A stretch of DNA of 64,000 nucleotides from Streptomyces pyxinae (GCF_024756275.1 NZ_JANUGQ010000003.1:62001-126000); one strand, 5' to 3'. Counted from the first letter of the stretch, positions 43,966 to 52,617 are shown. The notes: a model not told the origin generated them from the sequence alone. A program made the numbers and translations.

Positions 43966-45135
43966 GTGAAGAAATCGACGTTCAGGGCCACGGTCGGCGG
44001 CGTCCTCGCGGTCGCCGCCGCGGCCGTCGTGCTGCCCACCACCGCCGGCGCCTCGTGGTACTCGTCCAGCACCCCGGCGGCCACCACGGTCGACCGCGCC
44101 ACCACCGAGTCCTTCGGCAAGGTGGCCGAGCAGGTGCTGGCGGAGCGTACCGCCGCCCTGGTGGACGGCAAGGAGACCACCCGGTCGGCGCCGCCCGCCG
44201 ACCGCAAGGTGCATCTCTCCTCCGGCCTGTTCCGCGCCGAGGGGACCTCCTGGTCCTCGCTGCGCGACCGCAAGAAGCGCCTCCGCGACCTGGGCGAGGC
44301 GTACAGCAAGGGCGACACCAAGGTCACCGTGGACAGCACCAAGGTGCGCGACGGCAAGGCCACGGTCCGGGTCACCGAGACCACCACGCTCAGCTACCGG
44401 AAGATCCGGGGCAACGAGCCGGGCACCACCGGCTTCCAGGCCCACCACGAGCTGACCTTCGCCCAGGCGGCGGGCGGTACGTGGGAGCTGACCGGCATAC
44501 GCTCCACCGACACCGGTCTGGCCGCGGTCAACGCGCCGCTCAAGACGCCGATGACCAAGACGACCGACGGGGACGACGGCCTGCCGGTGGCGAAGACCGC
44601 CACCACCAGCCGTCCGTGGCGGACCCCGGCCGAGAAGCCGTCGACCAGCTCCAGTGGTTACGACTACAAGGCGATGGCCGCGTACGCGGAGAAGTACTGG
44701 AGCCGGTACAACTCCGCCTACCCGTCCTACGACAACCAGGGCGCGGGCGGCGACTGCACCAACTTCGTCAGCCAGGCGCTGAAGGCGGGCGGCTGGAAGC
44801 ACGCGCCCGGCAGCTGGGACGACTACCGCAAGTGGTGGAGCGACCCGAACCTGGGCCAGACGCAGACCTTCGTGGGCGTCAACGAGTGGTCCTGGTTCGC
44901 CCTCTCCAGCAAGCGGACGACCAACCTCTCGAACGTCTGGGAGATGGGCGTCGGTGACGTCCTCCAGGTCGACTTCGACCGGGACGGCTCGAAGGACCAC
45001 ACCATGATGGTCACCTACAAGGACTGGTTCGGTACGCCGTATCTGACGTACCACTCCAACAACACCTACCGGAAGTCGCTGGCGAGCATCCTCGCGTCCT
45101 ACCCGAGCGCGAAGTACTACGCCTACCGCACCTGA
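43966..45135 (+). CDS. Secreted amidase-domain protein (Amidase_6-like)
   Basis: A 389-residue exported protein: signal peptide residues 1-29 (KKSTFRAT then hydrophobic, cleavage near AGA), a middle domain of unknown type (about 40-200), a Thr/Ser-rich linker, and a C-terminal cysteine-amidase domain (about 232-389). That domain has the nucleophile C264 in GGDCTNFVSQAL and the histidine H345 in KDHTMMV. It looks like the Amidase_6 group often found in actinobacteria and linked to cell-wall peptides. GTG 43966 follows AAGGGGA. It is monocistronic, located between the cobG operon and the sigma-CAP gene, and ends at a strong hairpin. Confidence 0.85.
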   Translation: MKKSTFRATVGGVLAVAAAAVVLPTTAGASWYSSSTPAATTVDRATTESFGKVAEQVLAERTAALVDGKETTRSAPPADRKVHLSSGLFRAEGTSWSSLRDRKKRLRDLGEAYSKGDTKVTVDSTKVRDGKATVRVTETTTLSYRKIRGNEPGTTGFQAHHELTFAQAAGGTWELTGIRSTDTGLAAVNAPLKTPMTKTTDGDDGLPVAKTATTSRPWRTPAEKPSTSSSGYDYKAMAAYAEKYWSRYNSAYPSYDNQGAGGDCTNFVSQALKAGGWKHAPGSWDDYRKWWSDPNLGQTQTFVGVNEWSWFALSSKRTTNLSNVWEMGVGDVLQVDFDRDGSKDHTMMVTYKDWFGTPYLTYHSNNTYRKSLASILASYPSAKYYAYRT

Positions 45136-45160
45136 TCACCAGTCACACCCTCGCGGCACC

Positions 45161-45200
45161 ATCGTTCCGGCGGACGGTCCCACCGGTCCGCCGGAACGAT
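45161..45200. terminator. Bidirectional hairpin terminator
   Basis: ATCGTTCCGGCGGAC (45161-45175) pairs perfectly with GTCCGCCGGAACGAT (45186-45200) across a 10-nt loop. It lies between the convergent amidase and sigma-CAP genes and can end both transcripts. Confidence 0.85.
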
Positions 45201-45294
45201 TCAGCACATGTCGACGCGCGCGGTCCGCTCCCGCCGCCCGGCCCAGCCCCCGTTCCGCCGTCCCGGTTCCGCCGGCCCGCTCCCGCCCGGCTTC

Positions 45295-47172
45295 TCAGCT
45301 CCGGGCGCCGAAGACCTGGGTCCACCAGGGGCCGCCGGAACCCTCGTGTATGCCGACGCCGATCTCCTTGAAGGAGCAGTTCAGGATGTTGGCGCGGTGG
45401 CCGGAGCTGTTCATCCAGGAGTCCATCACCGATTCGGGGCTCTGCTGCCCCCGGGCTATGTTCTCGCCGTACGTGGACCACTGGTACCCGGCGGCGGTGA
45501 CCCGGTCGCCCGGGTCCTTGCCGTCCGGGCTGGTGTGGTCGAAGTAGCCGCGCGCGGCCATGTCGTCGGAGTGGCGCCGGGCCGCCGTGTCCAGCAGGCC
45601 GTTCTGGCTGACCGGTCCACAGCCGTTCTTGGCGCGCTCGGAGTTGACCAGCGCGGTCACCCGCTGCCCGAAGGAGCCGCCGGCCGGGGCGGGGTCCGGC
45701 TTCTCGGACTTCTCGGGCTCCGGCTCGGGGCGGGGACGCGGCTCGGACGGCTCCGGGCGCTCGGTCCTCGTCCGGCCGGGCGTGGGCTTCGGCTTCGGCT
45801 TGGCGCTGGGGGTGGCCGAGGCGGAGGGGCTCTTCGACGCGGAGGGCGACGGCGAGGCCGAGGGCGAGGCGGACGCCGACGGCGTGACGGCCGGTGTGAC
45901 GGGCGCGTCCCAGGGGACCTGGGAGCGGGCCGGTTCGGCCGCGGTGTCGGTGCGCACCTCGGTGGCGCCGTCCGGGCCCAGCAGCTTCACCCCGGCGATC
46001 CCGCCCCCGACGACCAGCAGCGCCACCGCCGCCGCCACGACCGCGGTACGGCGCTGGTGCCGGCGGCGGTCCTGCCGCGCCCGGCCCCGGCCGCCGGTAC
46101 GCCCCCCGGAGCCGTCCGAAACGTTTCCGCGCCGGCCGCCACCGGACCCGCGGCCGCCACCGGGAAGGCCACCCGGCCCATGACCGCCGCTGCCCACGGC
46201 CGGCAGCTGGGCGGTGGCGTCACCGCCGGACCACGTGCCGGCCCCCGGGTCCTGACGCCCGGCGCCCGGGAGCGGGCCGGGATGCCCGGCCCCCGGGACC
46301 GTGCCCGCGTACCCGGCGCCCGGGATCTGCTGCGTGGCGCCCGTGAGGCCCAGCGCGTCGCCGGCGCCGCCCGCCAGTCCGGCCGCTCCGGCGAGCGCGG
46401 CGCCCACCGGCACCAGGCCCAGGCCGACCAGCAGCCCCTCGGCCGGCACCAGACCGGCGCCGTGACCGGAGCAGGCGGTGCACTCCCGGGCGTGCCGGGC
46501 GATGCGCTTGCGCCAGAGCGCGGACGGCAATCCGTCCCAGCCGACCAGCGCGTCGTCCAGCAGCACACAGCGGGGCACCGCCGTCAGCGCCCGCACCACG
46601 ATCCGCGCCGTCTCCAGCTGGGCCTTCATCCGCTGCACCCGGACCGCCGTGTGCTGCGGCGACAGCTCCATGGCGGCGGCCACCTCGGTCCGGGTCAGCT
46701 CGCCCGCCGCCTCCAGCCACCAGAGCGACAGCAGCGCCCGGTCGGTGTCGTCCAGCCAGCGGGTGGCCTCCGCGACCTCCCGGCGCTGTCCGGAAAGACC
46801 CAGCCGGACGATGGTGAGGTCCACGAAGTCGGCCCCGGGGTCCGCCACCTCATGGCCCTCGCTCAGCGCGGCCAGCGCCGCCGGGGCGAACCGGTGGTCA
46901 CGTATCTGGTTCATGGTGATCGCCACCAGCCAGGAGCGGAAGCGCGCCGGGTCCCGCAGCGAGCCGAGGCCGCCGAGCGCCCGGATCATCGTGTCCTGGA
47001 CGACGTCGTCCACATCGGCGTGCCCGCCCAGCGCGCGGCCGACGATGTTGTAGACGAGCGGCAGATACGCCGCGACCAGCGCGTCCTGCGCCCGCTGGTC
47101 GCCGCCCTGCGCCGCACGGACCAGCGATTCGCCGGCCTCATGGGCCTCGCGGACCTCACGTTCGTCGCTCAC
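45295..47172 (-). CDS. Membrane-tethered ECF-type sigma factor fused to a CAP domain
   Basis: A 625-residue fusion. Residues 14-92 are a sigma-70 region 2 (YLPLVYNIVGRALGGHADVDDVVQDTMIRAL) and 135-192 a region 4 HTH (LTRTEVAAAMELSPQHTAVRVQRMKAQLE). H227-x3-C231-x2-C234 (HARECTAC) exactly fits the zinc motif of ZAS anti-sigma factors. A Gly/Pro-rich linker leads to one membrane helix (about 376-397), then a Ser/Pro/Lys-rich stalk (430-495). The extracellular CAP/SCP domain (500-625) has the usual H534, E570 and H592. Sigma, zinc anti-sigma-like motif, membrane anchor and sensor are thus in one polypeptide. GTG 47172 was chosen by position before region 2. It is probably released or unfolded by an envelope signal, which is inference. 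Confidence 0.88.
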   Translation of the reverse strand: MSDEREVREAHEAGESLVRAAQGGDQRAQDALVAAYLPLVYNIVGRALGGHADVDDVVQDTMIRALGGLGSLRDPARFRSWLVAITMNQIRDHRFAPAALAALSEGHEVADPGADFVDLTIVRLGLSGQRREVAEATRWLDDTDRALLSLWWLEAAGELTRTEVAAAMELSPQHTAVRVQRMKAQLETARIVVRALTAVPRCVLLDDALVGWDGLPSALWRKRIARHARECTACSGHGAGLVPAEGLLVGLGLVPVGAALAGAAGLAGGAGDALGLTGATQQIPGAGYAGTVPGAGHPGPLPGAGRQDPGAGTWSGGDATAQLPAVGSGGHGPGGLPGGGRGSGGGRRGNVSDGSGGRTGGRGRARQDRRRHQRRTAVVAAAVALLVVGGGIAGVKLLGPDGATEVRTDTAAEPARSQVPWDAPVTPAVTPSASASPSASPSPSASKSPSASATPSAKPKPKPTPGRTRTERPEPSEPRPRPEPEPEKSEKPDPAPAGGSFGQRVTALVNSERAKNGCGPVSQNGLLDTAARRHSDDMAARGYFDHTSPDGKDPGDRVTAAGYQWSTYGENIARGQQSPESVMDSWMNSSGHRANILNCSFKEIGVGIHEGSGGPWWTQVFGARS

Positions 47173-47395
47173 GCCTCGGACCTCTCTCCTGTGACCCCAT
47201 GGACTCCCGCGACCCCATGGATCTCGCGAACCCATGGGTCCCGCGAACCCGTCGCACCGTCGCACGCACATCCGCCCGACACCTGGGAGACCGGCCCGGG
47301 AGGCCGGGATAACGAAAACTTCCGGAGATCCCCGAAACTTTTTCGCGCGCCCCCGGGCACGGGCCCCGGTCCCCCCGGGCCCGCGGGCCGGCCGG

Positions 47396-48181
47396 TCAGG
47401 CCGGCTCGTCCTCGGGCCCCCGTCGGTACGGGTCGTACGGATGCGGACGCAGGGTATCCAGCCAGGCCGCCGCCCCCTCCGGCGACGGGGTCTCCCGGAC
47501 CCCCTCGGGCACCGGCGGCCTGCGGACCACCACCACCGGCACCCCCGCCTCGCGGGCGGCGGTCAGCTTGGGCGCGGTGGCCGCTCCGCCGCTGTCCTTG
47601 GTGACCAGGACGTCGATCGCGTACCGGCGGAGCAGCTCCCGCTCCCCGTCCAGGGTGAACGGCCCCCGGTCGAGCAGGGTCTCCAGCCGGGCCGGGTACG
47701 GGGGCTCCGGCGGGTCCACCGAGCGGACCAGGAACCAGCGGTCGTCCAGGTGCGCGAAGGCCGCGAGTCCCATCCGGCCCGTGGTGAGGAAGACCCGCCG
47801 GCCCAGGCCCCGTACCAGCTCCGCCGCCCCGGCCAGCGAGTCCGTTCCGTGCCAGTCGTCGCCCGGCACCGGGGCCCAGCCTGGGCGCCGCAGCGCCAGC
47901 AGGGGAACATGGACGGCGGCGGTCGCGAGGGCCGCGTGGAAACTGATCGTGCCGGCGAAGGGATGAGTGGCGTCGATGACCGCGTCCACCCGGTGCGCGC
48001 GCAGCCACTCCGCCATGCCCTCGGTCCCGCCGAAGCCGCCCACCCGCACCTCGCCGGGCGGCAGCCGGGGCGCGGCGACCCGCCCGGCCAGCGAACTGGT
48101 CACCCGGTCCGAGCCCCGGGCGTGCAGCAGCTCGGCGAGGCGGCGGGCCTCGGTCGTTCCCCCGAGGATGAGTACGTGCAT
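47396..48181 (-). CDS. cobK: Precorrin-6A reductase CobK
   Basis: A 261-residue NADPH-dependent enzyme of corrin ring synthesis. It starts MHVLILGGTTEARRLAELL (nucleotide fold) and contains VDAVIDATHPFAGTIS, VFLTTGRMGLAAF and the C-terminal IDVLVTKDSGGAATAPKLTAA. Length is normal. The ATG at 48181 is only 12 bp from the ATG of the divergent cbiD gene (48194), so each gene's promoter must lie within the other's coding region or the two are read from more distant starts. Not in the cobG operon; separated from it by the amidase and sigma-CAP genes. Confidence 0.95.
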   Translation of the reverse strand: MHVLILGGTTEARRLAELLHARGSDRVTSSLAGRVAAPRLPPGEVRVGGFGGTEGMAEWLRAHRVDAVIDATHPFAGTISFHAALATAAVHVPLLALRRPGWAPVPGDDWHGTDSLAGAAELVRGLGRRVFLTTGRMGLAAFAHLDDRWFLVRSVDPPEPPYPARLETLLDRGPFTLDGERELLRRYAIDVLVTKDSGGAATAPKLTAAREAGVPVVVVRRPPVPEGVRETPSPEGAAAWLDTLRPHPYDPYRRGPEDEPA

Positions 48182-48193
48182 GGGAAGCCGTCC

Positions 48194-49456
48194 ATGAAGT
48201 CCAGTGAGTCAGCCACGCCGGCCGGGTCCGGTACGCCGGGCAACCCGGCCACCCCGACCGCACCGACCGCACCGGGCGGCGCCACGGGGGCGGCCGGTCC
48301 GGCCGGCGGGCGCGGCGCCCAACTCAAGCACACCGGTCTCCGGCCCGGCTGGACGACCGGTGCCTGCGCCACGGCGGCGGCCACCGCCGCGTACACCGCG
48401 CTGCTCACCGGCGACTTCCCGGACCCGGTGACCATCACTCTGCCCAAGGGCCAGACCCCGGCCTTCGCGCTGGCCGTCGAGGAACTGGCGGCGGGCCGGG
48501 CGACGGCCGGGGTGGTGAAGGACGCCGGGGACGATCCGGATGTCACCCACGGGGCGCTGGTCCGGGCCACGGTACGGCTCCTCCCGCCCGGCTCGGGCGT
48601 GGTCTTCCGGGCCGGTCCCGGCGTCGGCACGGTCACCCGGCCGGGGCTGCCGCTGGAGGTGGGCGAGCCCGCGATCAACCCGGTGCCGCGCCGGATGATG
48701 ACCGACCAGGTGGCGGAGGCGGCGGCCCGGCACGGCGGGCGCGGCGACGTGGAGATCACCGTCTCCATCGACCACGGCGAGGAGATCGCCCGTTCCACGT
48801 GGAACCCCCGGCTCGGCATCCTGGGCGGGCTCTCGGTCCTCGGCACCACCGGGATCGTGGTCCCCTACTCCTGCTCCGCCTGGATCGACTCCATCCGCCG
48901 GGGCGTGGACGTGGCCCGGGCGGCCGGGCGCACCCATGTCGCCGGCTGCACCGGCTCCACCTCCGAGCGGACCGTGGCGGAGCTGTACGGGCTCCCCGAG
49001 GACGCCCTGCTCGACATGGGCGACTTCGCCGGTGCGGTGCTCAAGTACGTACGGCGCCACCCGGTGGAGCGGCTCACCGTCTGCGGCGGCTTCGCCAAGC
49101 TCTCCAAGCTGGCGGCGGGCCATCTGGACCTGCACTCGGCGCGCTCCCAGGTGGACAAGGGCTTCCTGGCGGAGCTGGCCCGTACCGGCGGCGCCGGGGA
49201 GGAGCTGGCCGGCCAAGTGGCGGAGGCCAACACCGGGCTGGCCGCGCTCCAGCTCTGCGCGGCGGCGGGCGTGCCGCTCGGCGATCTGGTGGCGGTGGCC
49301 GCCCGGGACCAGGCGCTGGAGGTGCTGCGCGGGGCGCCGGTGGCGGTGGACGTGGTCTGCGTCGACCGGGCCGGGGCGGTGGTCGGCCGCAGCACCCCGG
49401 CGGGCGGACCTCCGGCGGGCGGCCCCCCGCTCCGGCGCCGCGCCCCCGGGACCTGA
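48194..49456 (+). CDS. cbiD: Cobalt-precorrin-5B (C1)-methyltransferase CbiD
   Basis: A 420-residue protein of the CbiD family, which methylates C1 with loss of the C2 fragment in corrin synthesis. A 45-residue Gly/Ala/Pro/Thr-rich N-terminal tail precedes the domain, which has LRPGWTTGACATAAATAAY, GITTGIVVPYSCSAW-type (LGTTGIVVPYSCSAWIDSIRRG) and VAGCTGSTSERTV motifs. CbiD is the enzyme of the anaerobic branch, yet here it sits with the aerobic CobG, CobN and CobK; many actinobacteria use CbiD in place of CobF. ATG 48194 has GGGAAG upstream. The C-terminal 25 residues are Gly/Pro-rich and non-conserved. Confidence 0.94.
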   Translation: MKSSESATPAGSGTPGNPATPTAPTAPGGATGAAGPAGGRGAQLKHTGLRPGWTTGACATAAATAAYTALLTGDFPDPVTITLPKGQTPAFALAVEELAAGRATAGVVKDAGDDPDVTHGALVRATVRLLPPGSGVVFRAGPGVGTVTRPGLPLEVGEPAINPVPRRMMTDQVAEAAARHGGRGDVEITVSIDHGEEIARSTWNPRLGILGGLSVLGTTGIVVPYSCSAWIDSIRRGVDVARAAGRTHVAGCTGSTSERTVAELYGLPEDALLDMGDFAGAVLKYVRRHPVERLTVCGGFAKLSKLAAGHLDLHSARSQVDKGFLAELARTGGAGEELAGQVAEANTGLAALQLCAAAGVPLGDLVAVAARDQALEVLRGAPVAVDVVCVDRAGAVVGRSTPAGGPPAGGPPLRRRAPGT

Positions 49457-49557
49457 GCCGCCGGGGCCGGCCGGGTGCCCGGCGGGTCCGTACGGGCGCC
49501 GCCCGGGAGGGTCCGTCCGCCGTGCGCCGGTCCTGCCGGGGCGCCACCATCGGAACC

Positions 49558-50268
49558 ATGAGCCCCACGATCCGGATCGCCCAGCAGCCCGAGGCCGACG
49601 AACTGCTCGGCCGCAGTCCGCTCGCCGCCCTCGTCGGCATGCTGCTGGACCAGCAGGTGCCCATGGAGTGGGCGTTCTCGGGGCCGTACACCATCGCCCG
49701 GCGGATGGACGCCGACGATCTGGACGCGCACGCCATCGCGGCGTACGACCCCGAGGCGTTCGCGGCCCTGCTGTCGGCCAAGCCCGCCGTGCACCGCTAC
49801 CCCGGCTCCATGGCCAAGCGGGTGCAGCAGCTCTGCCAGTACCTGGTGGACGAGTACGGCGGGGACGCGAGCGCCGTCTGGGCGGACGCGGCCACCGGCG
49901 CCGAGCTGCTCGGCCGGCTCCTCGCGCTGCCCGGGTACGGCAGACAGAAGGCGCAGATCTTCCTCGCCCTGCTGGGCAAGCGGTACGGCGTCCGGCCGCC
50001 CGGCTGGCGGGAGGCGGCGGGCGGGTACGGCGAGGAGGGCGCGTACCGCTCGGCGGCGGACATCACGGGGCCGGAGACGCTCGCCCGGGTCCGGGCGCAC
50101 AAGCAGGAGGCCAAGCGCGCGGCGAAGGCGGCGAAGCCGGTGAAGACCACAAAACCCGCCGGGACGGCGAAGACGGCAACGACCGCGAAGACGACGGCGA
50201 GGACGGCGGCGGAGACCGCGAAGGAGGCCGGGGGCGGCGGCTCCGTGGACACTCCGTCGTCCGGCTGA
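49558..50268 (+). CDS. HhH-GPD-type base-excision DNA repair protein
   Basis: A 236-residue protein resembling short HhH-GPD DNA glycosylases. Conserved actinobacterial segments are LAALVGMLLDQQVPMEWAFSGPY and LLALPGYGRQKAQIFLALLGKRYGV (the HhH motif LPGYGRQKA). It lacks an obvious Fe-S cysteine set. The C-terminal tail (about 178-236) is Lys/Ala/Thr-rich, repeated in AKTATTAKTTARTAAETAKE style, like histone H1 tails, and probably binds DNA. ATG 49558 is preceded by a weak or no Shine-Dalgarno. It follows cbiD by about 100 bp on the same strand. Substrate lesion unknown. Confidence 0.85.
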   Translation: MSPTIRIAQQPEADELLGRSPLAALVGMLLDQQVPMEWAFSGPYTIARRMDADDLDAHAIAAYDPEAFAALLSAKPAVHRYPGSMAKRVQQLCQYLVDEYGGDASAVWADAATGAELLGRLLALPGYGRQKAQIFLALLGKRYGVRPPGWREAAGGYGEEGAYRSAADITGPETLARVRAHKQEAKRAAKAAKPVKTTKPAGTAKTATTAKTTARTAAETAKEAGGGGSVDTPSSG

Positions 50269-50315
50269 CCCCGTTCCGGCCGCTCCCGGCCATCCGTACG
50301 GGAAATCCCTTGAGT

Positions 50316-50334
50316 TGGGACACATCTGTTCCCA
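50316..50334. promoter_or_regulatory. Inverted repeat upstream of the M28 peptidase gene
   Basis: TGGGA-N9-TCCCA is an interrupted palindrome about 60 bp before the GTG at 50392. A -10-like TAGCTT follows at 50352-50357. It is a candidate operator, based on symmetry only. Confidence 0.35.
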
Positions 50335-50391
50335 GACTCCGGGGAGATCGCTAGCTTCCCCTCAACCTCGTTCGCTCCGGGAAGGACCCCT

Positions 50392-51960
50392 GTGTACGCA
50401 CCCTCTCGCAGAGCCGCGGCCGCCCTGGCCGCCGCCGCGCTCGCGACCCCGCTCCTGCTGGCGTCCGCCTCCCCCGCCTCGGCCGACCGGAACGCCCCGG
50501 GCTCCGCGGCCGCCCGGGACGCCGCCAGGCTCTCCAGGGAACTCGTCAGGGACGCCTCCGCCAAGGACGCGTACCAGCACCTGAAGAAGTTCCAGCAGAT
50601 AGCCGACTCGGCCGGCGGCAACCGCGCGGCCGGCACCCTCGGCCACGACGCCTCGGCGGCCTATGTCTACCAGCAGCTCCAGAAGGCCGGTTACCAGGTC
50701 GAGTACCAGAAGTTCGACTTCCAGTACACCGAGACCCAGGCCCAGAAGCTCTCGGTGCTCTCGCCCGCGCCGCGCGAGGTGACCATCTCCGCGATGACGT
50801 ACACCAGGTCGACCCCGGTCGGCGGGGTGAAGGCCGCGCTGGCCGCCGTCCCGGCACCGGCCGAGGACACCACCCCGGGCTGTGAGCCCACCGACTACGC
50901 CACCGGCACCTTCACCGGCAAGATCGCGCTCATCAAGCGCGGCGGCTGCACCTTCGCGGACAAGCAGGCCCAGGCGGCGGCCGCCGGCGCGATCGGCGCC
51001 ATCATCTACAACAACACCACCGGCGCCCTCTCCGGGACCCTCGGGGACGCGGCCGCCGGCAAGATCCCGGTCGGCGGGGTCTCGCAGGCCGACGGCGAGG
51101 CGCTCGCCGCCGACGCCGCCAAGGGTCCGGTGGAGGTCTCGTTCGAGATCCGCCAGCTCCAGCAGACCCGCTCCACCAACAACGTCATCGCGGAGACCAA
51201 GCGCGGCAACGCCGCCAACACCGTGATGCTCGGCGCCCACCTGGACTCGGTGACGGCCGGTCCCGGCATCAACGACAACGGCTCCGGCTCGGCCGGACTG
51301 CTGGACGTCGCCCTCAAGCTGGCCAAGCGGGAGAAGCAGCCCGCCAACAAGGTGCGGTTCGCCTGGTGGTCGGCCGAGGAGAACGGCCTGCTCGGTTCCG
51401 AGCACTATGTGTCGAAGATGAGCGACCTCGACCGCAAGGAGGTCAAGCTCTATCTGAACTTCGACATGATCGCCTCGCCCAACTACGGCCTGTTCGTCTA
51501 CGACGGCGACAACTCGGACAACGTCGGCGAGGGCCCCGGCCCGGCGGGCTCGGCCCAGCTGGAGCGGGACATCAACGAGTTCCTCGACAAGCAGGGCCGG
51601 CCGCACGAGGGCACCGACTTCACCGGACGCTCGGACTACGGCCCGTTCATCGAGGTCGGCATCGCCTCGGGCGGCACCTTCACCGGCGCCGAGGGGCTCA
51701 AGACGGCGCGCCAGGCGGAGAAGTTCGGCGGCACCGCGGGAGCGGCGTACGACGCGTGCTACCACGCCAAGTGCGACGACCTGAAGAACATCGACATGAC
51801 GGCGTTCGACATCAACATCGACGTCATCGCCAACGCGGTGGGCACCTACGCCCATGATCTGAGCTCGCTGCGCAAGCCGGTGGTCTCCGTGCCGACCGAG
51901 GGCGACGCGGGCAGCGGCGGCGGGCTGCACGACGACCACGGCCACGAGGTGACCGAGTGA
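50392..51960 (+). CDS. Secreted M28 family aminopeptidase with PA domain
   Basis: A 522-residue secreted zinc aminopeptidase like the Streptomyces griseus enzyme but with a PA domain. The signal peptide spans residues 1-31 (cleavage near ASA-DRN). The PA domain (about 140-245) contains CEPTDYATG ... KIALIKRGGCTFADK. The peptidase domain (about 255-500) has all expected zinc and catalytic residues: H283 (GAHLDSV), D295 (INDNG), E329/E330, D358 (NFDMIASP) and H458 (CYHAKCDD). It ends with a Gly/His/Asp-rich tail. The GTG at 50392 follows GGAAGGA. It is monocistronic and should remove N-terminal residues from peptides outside the cell. Confidence 0.93.
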   Translation: MYAPSRRAAAALAAAALATPLLLASASPASADRNAPGSAAARDAARLSRELVRDASAKDAYQHLKKFQQIADSAGGNRAAGTLGHDASAAYVYQQLQKAGYQVEYQKFDFQYTETQAQKLSVLSPAPREVTISAMTYTRSTPVGGVKAALAAVPAPAEDTTPGCEPTDYATGTFTGKIALIKRGGCTFADKQAQAAAAGAIGAIIYNNTTGALSGTLGDAAAGKIPVGGVSQADGEALAADAAKGPVEVSFEIRQLQQTRSTNNVIAETKRGNAANTVMLGAHLDSVTAGPGINDNGSGSAGLLDVALKLAKREKQPANKVRFAWWSAEENGLLGSEHYVSKMSDLDRKEVKLYLNFDMIASPNYGLFVYDGDNSDNVGEGPGPAGSAQLERDINEFLDKQGRPHEGTDFTGRSDYGPFIEVGIASGGTFTGAEGLKTARQAEKFGGTAGAAYDACYHAKCDDLKNIDMTAFDINIDVIANAVGTYAHDLSSLRKPVVSVPTEGDAGSGGGLHDDHGHEVTE

Positions 51961-52080
51961 CCCGGCGGGTCCGCCCGGCCCACTGAGCCCGCCCGGCTCG
52001 TCCGGTCCACTGAGCCCGCCCGGACCGCCCGGCCGGTCCGGGCCACCCGGACCGGCGCCCGGTGACGGCGGCGGCCGGAC

Positions 52081-52136
52081 GGTGACGACGGGGCGGTGAC
52101 GACGGGGCGGTGGCGACAGGAGGGTGGCGACGGGGC
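52081..52136. repeat. 14-bp tandem repeat, four copies
   Basis: Four 14-bp units GGTG(A/G)CGAC-GGGGC (with variants) occupy 52081-52136 in the gene-free gap 51961-52320. The rest of the gap is GC-rich; near its end it holds the promoter of the VapB-like gene. Confidence 0.75.
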
Positions 52137-52308
52137 GACGGTGGCGGTAACGGCGGGGGGCCCGCGCGGAACCCCGGGGGAAACCCGTCCGCGCGGGCGC
52201 CCCGCCGCGCCCCGCTTGCCGGGGTTTCCGCGTTTTGCGGTGCCGGTGTTCGCTGCGGGGCGACACCGCACCGGCTCCGCGTGGCTGCGCCGGGCGGTAC
52301 GGGCCCGG

Positions 52309-52314
52309 TAGGCT
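52309..52314 (+). promoter_or_regulatory. Leaderless-type -10 box of the VapB-like gene
   Basis: TAGGCT ends exactly 6 nt before the GTG at 52321, with no Shine-Dalgarno sequence, predicting a leaderless mRNA. Confidence 0.5.
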
Positions 52315-52320
52315 TTCCGT

Positions 52321-52617
52321 GTGATCTTCAAGCGCATCGGTAACGGACGGCCGTATCCCGACCACGGCCGGGAAAGCACCCGCCAGTGGGCGGACGTGGC
52401 GCCGCGCCCGGTCCGTCTCGATCAGCTCGTGACCACCAAGGGCCAGCTGGACCTGGAGACGCTGCTGGCCGAGGACTCCACCTTCTACGGTGACCTCTTC
52501 GCGCACGTCGTGAAGTGGCAGGGCGATCTCTATCTGGAGGACGGTCTGCACCGCGCCGTCCGCGCGGCCCTCCAGCAGCGCCAGGTGCTCCACGCCCGGG
52601 TGCTGGAGCTCGACTGA
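52321..52617 (+). CDS. Conserved actinobacterial small protein (annotated VapB-like in relatives)
   Basis: A 98-residue protein with the sequence start MIFKRIGNGRPYPDHGRES and a C-terminal region LETLLAEDSTFYGDLFAHVVKWQGDLYLEDGLHRAVRAALQQRQVLHARVLELD, conserved across Streptomyces. It is sometimes labelled 'type II toxin-antitoxin VapB family antitoxin', but I see no toxin gene beside it and no ribbon-helix-helix motif, so the label is weak. The LYLEDGLHRAVRAAL pattern resembles ParB/Srx-like nuclease-fold segments. GTG 52321 is probably translated from a leaderless mRNA. It precedes the LytR_C gene on the same strand. Confidence 0.75.
   Translation: MIFKRIGNGRPYPDHGRESTRQWADVAPRPVRLDQLVTTKGQLDLETLLAEDSTFYGDLFAHVVKWQGDLYLEDGLHRAVRAALQQRQVLHARVLELD

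Noticed and set aside
52321..52617. A VapBC toxin-antitoxin system
   Set aside because: Only the VapB-labelled small protein is present; no PIN-domain gene or other toxin lies next to it, so I did not call a system.
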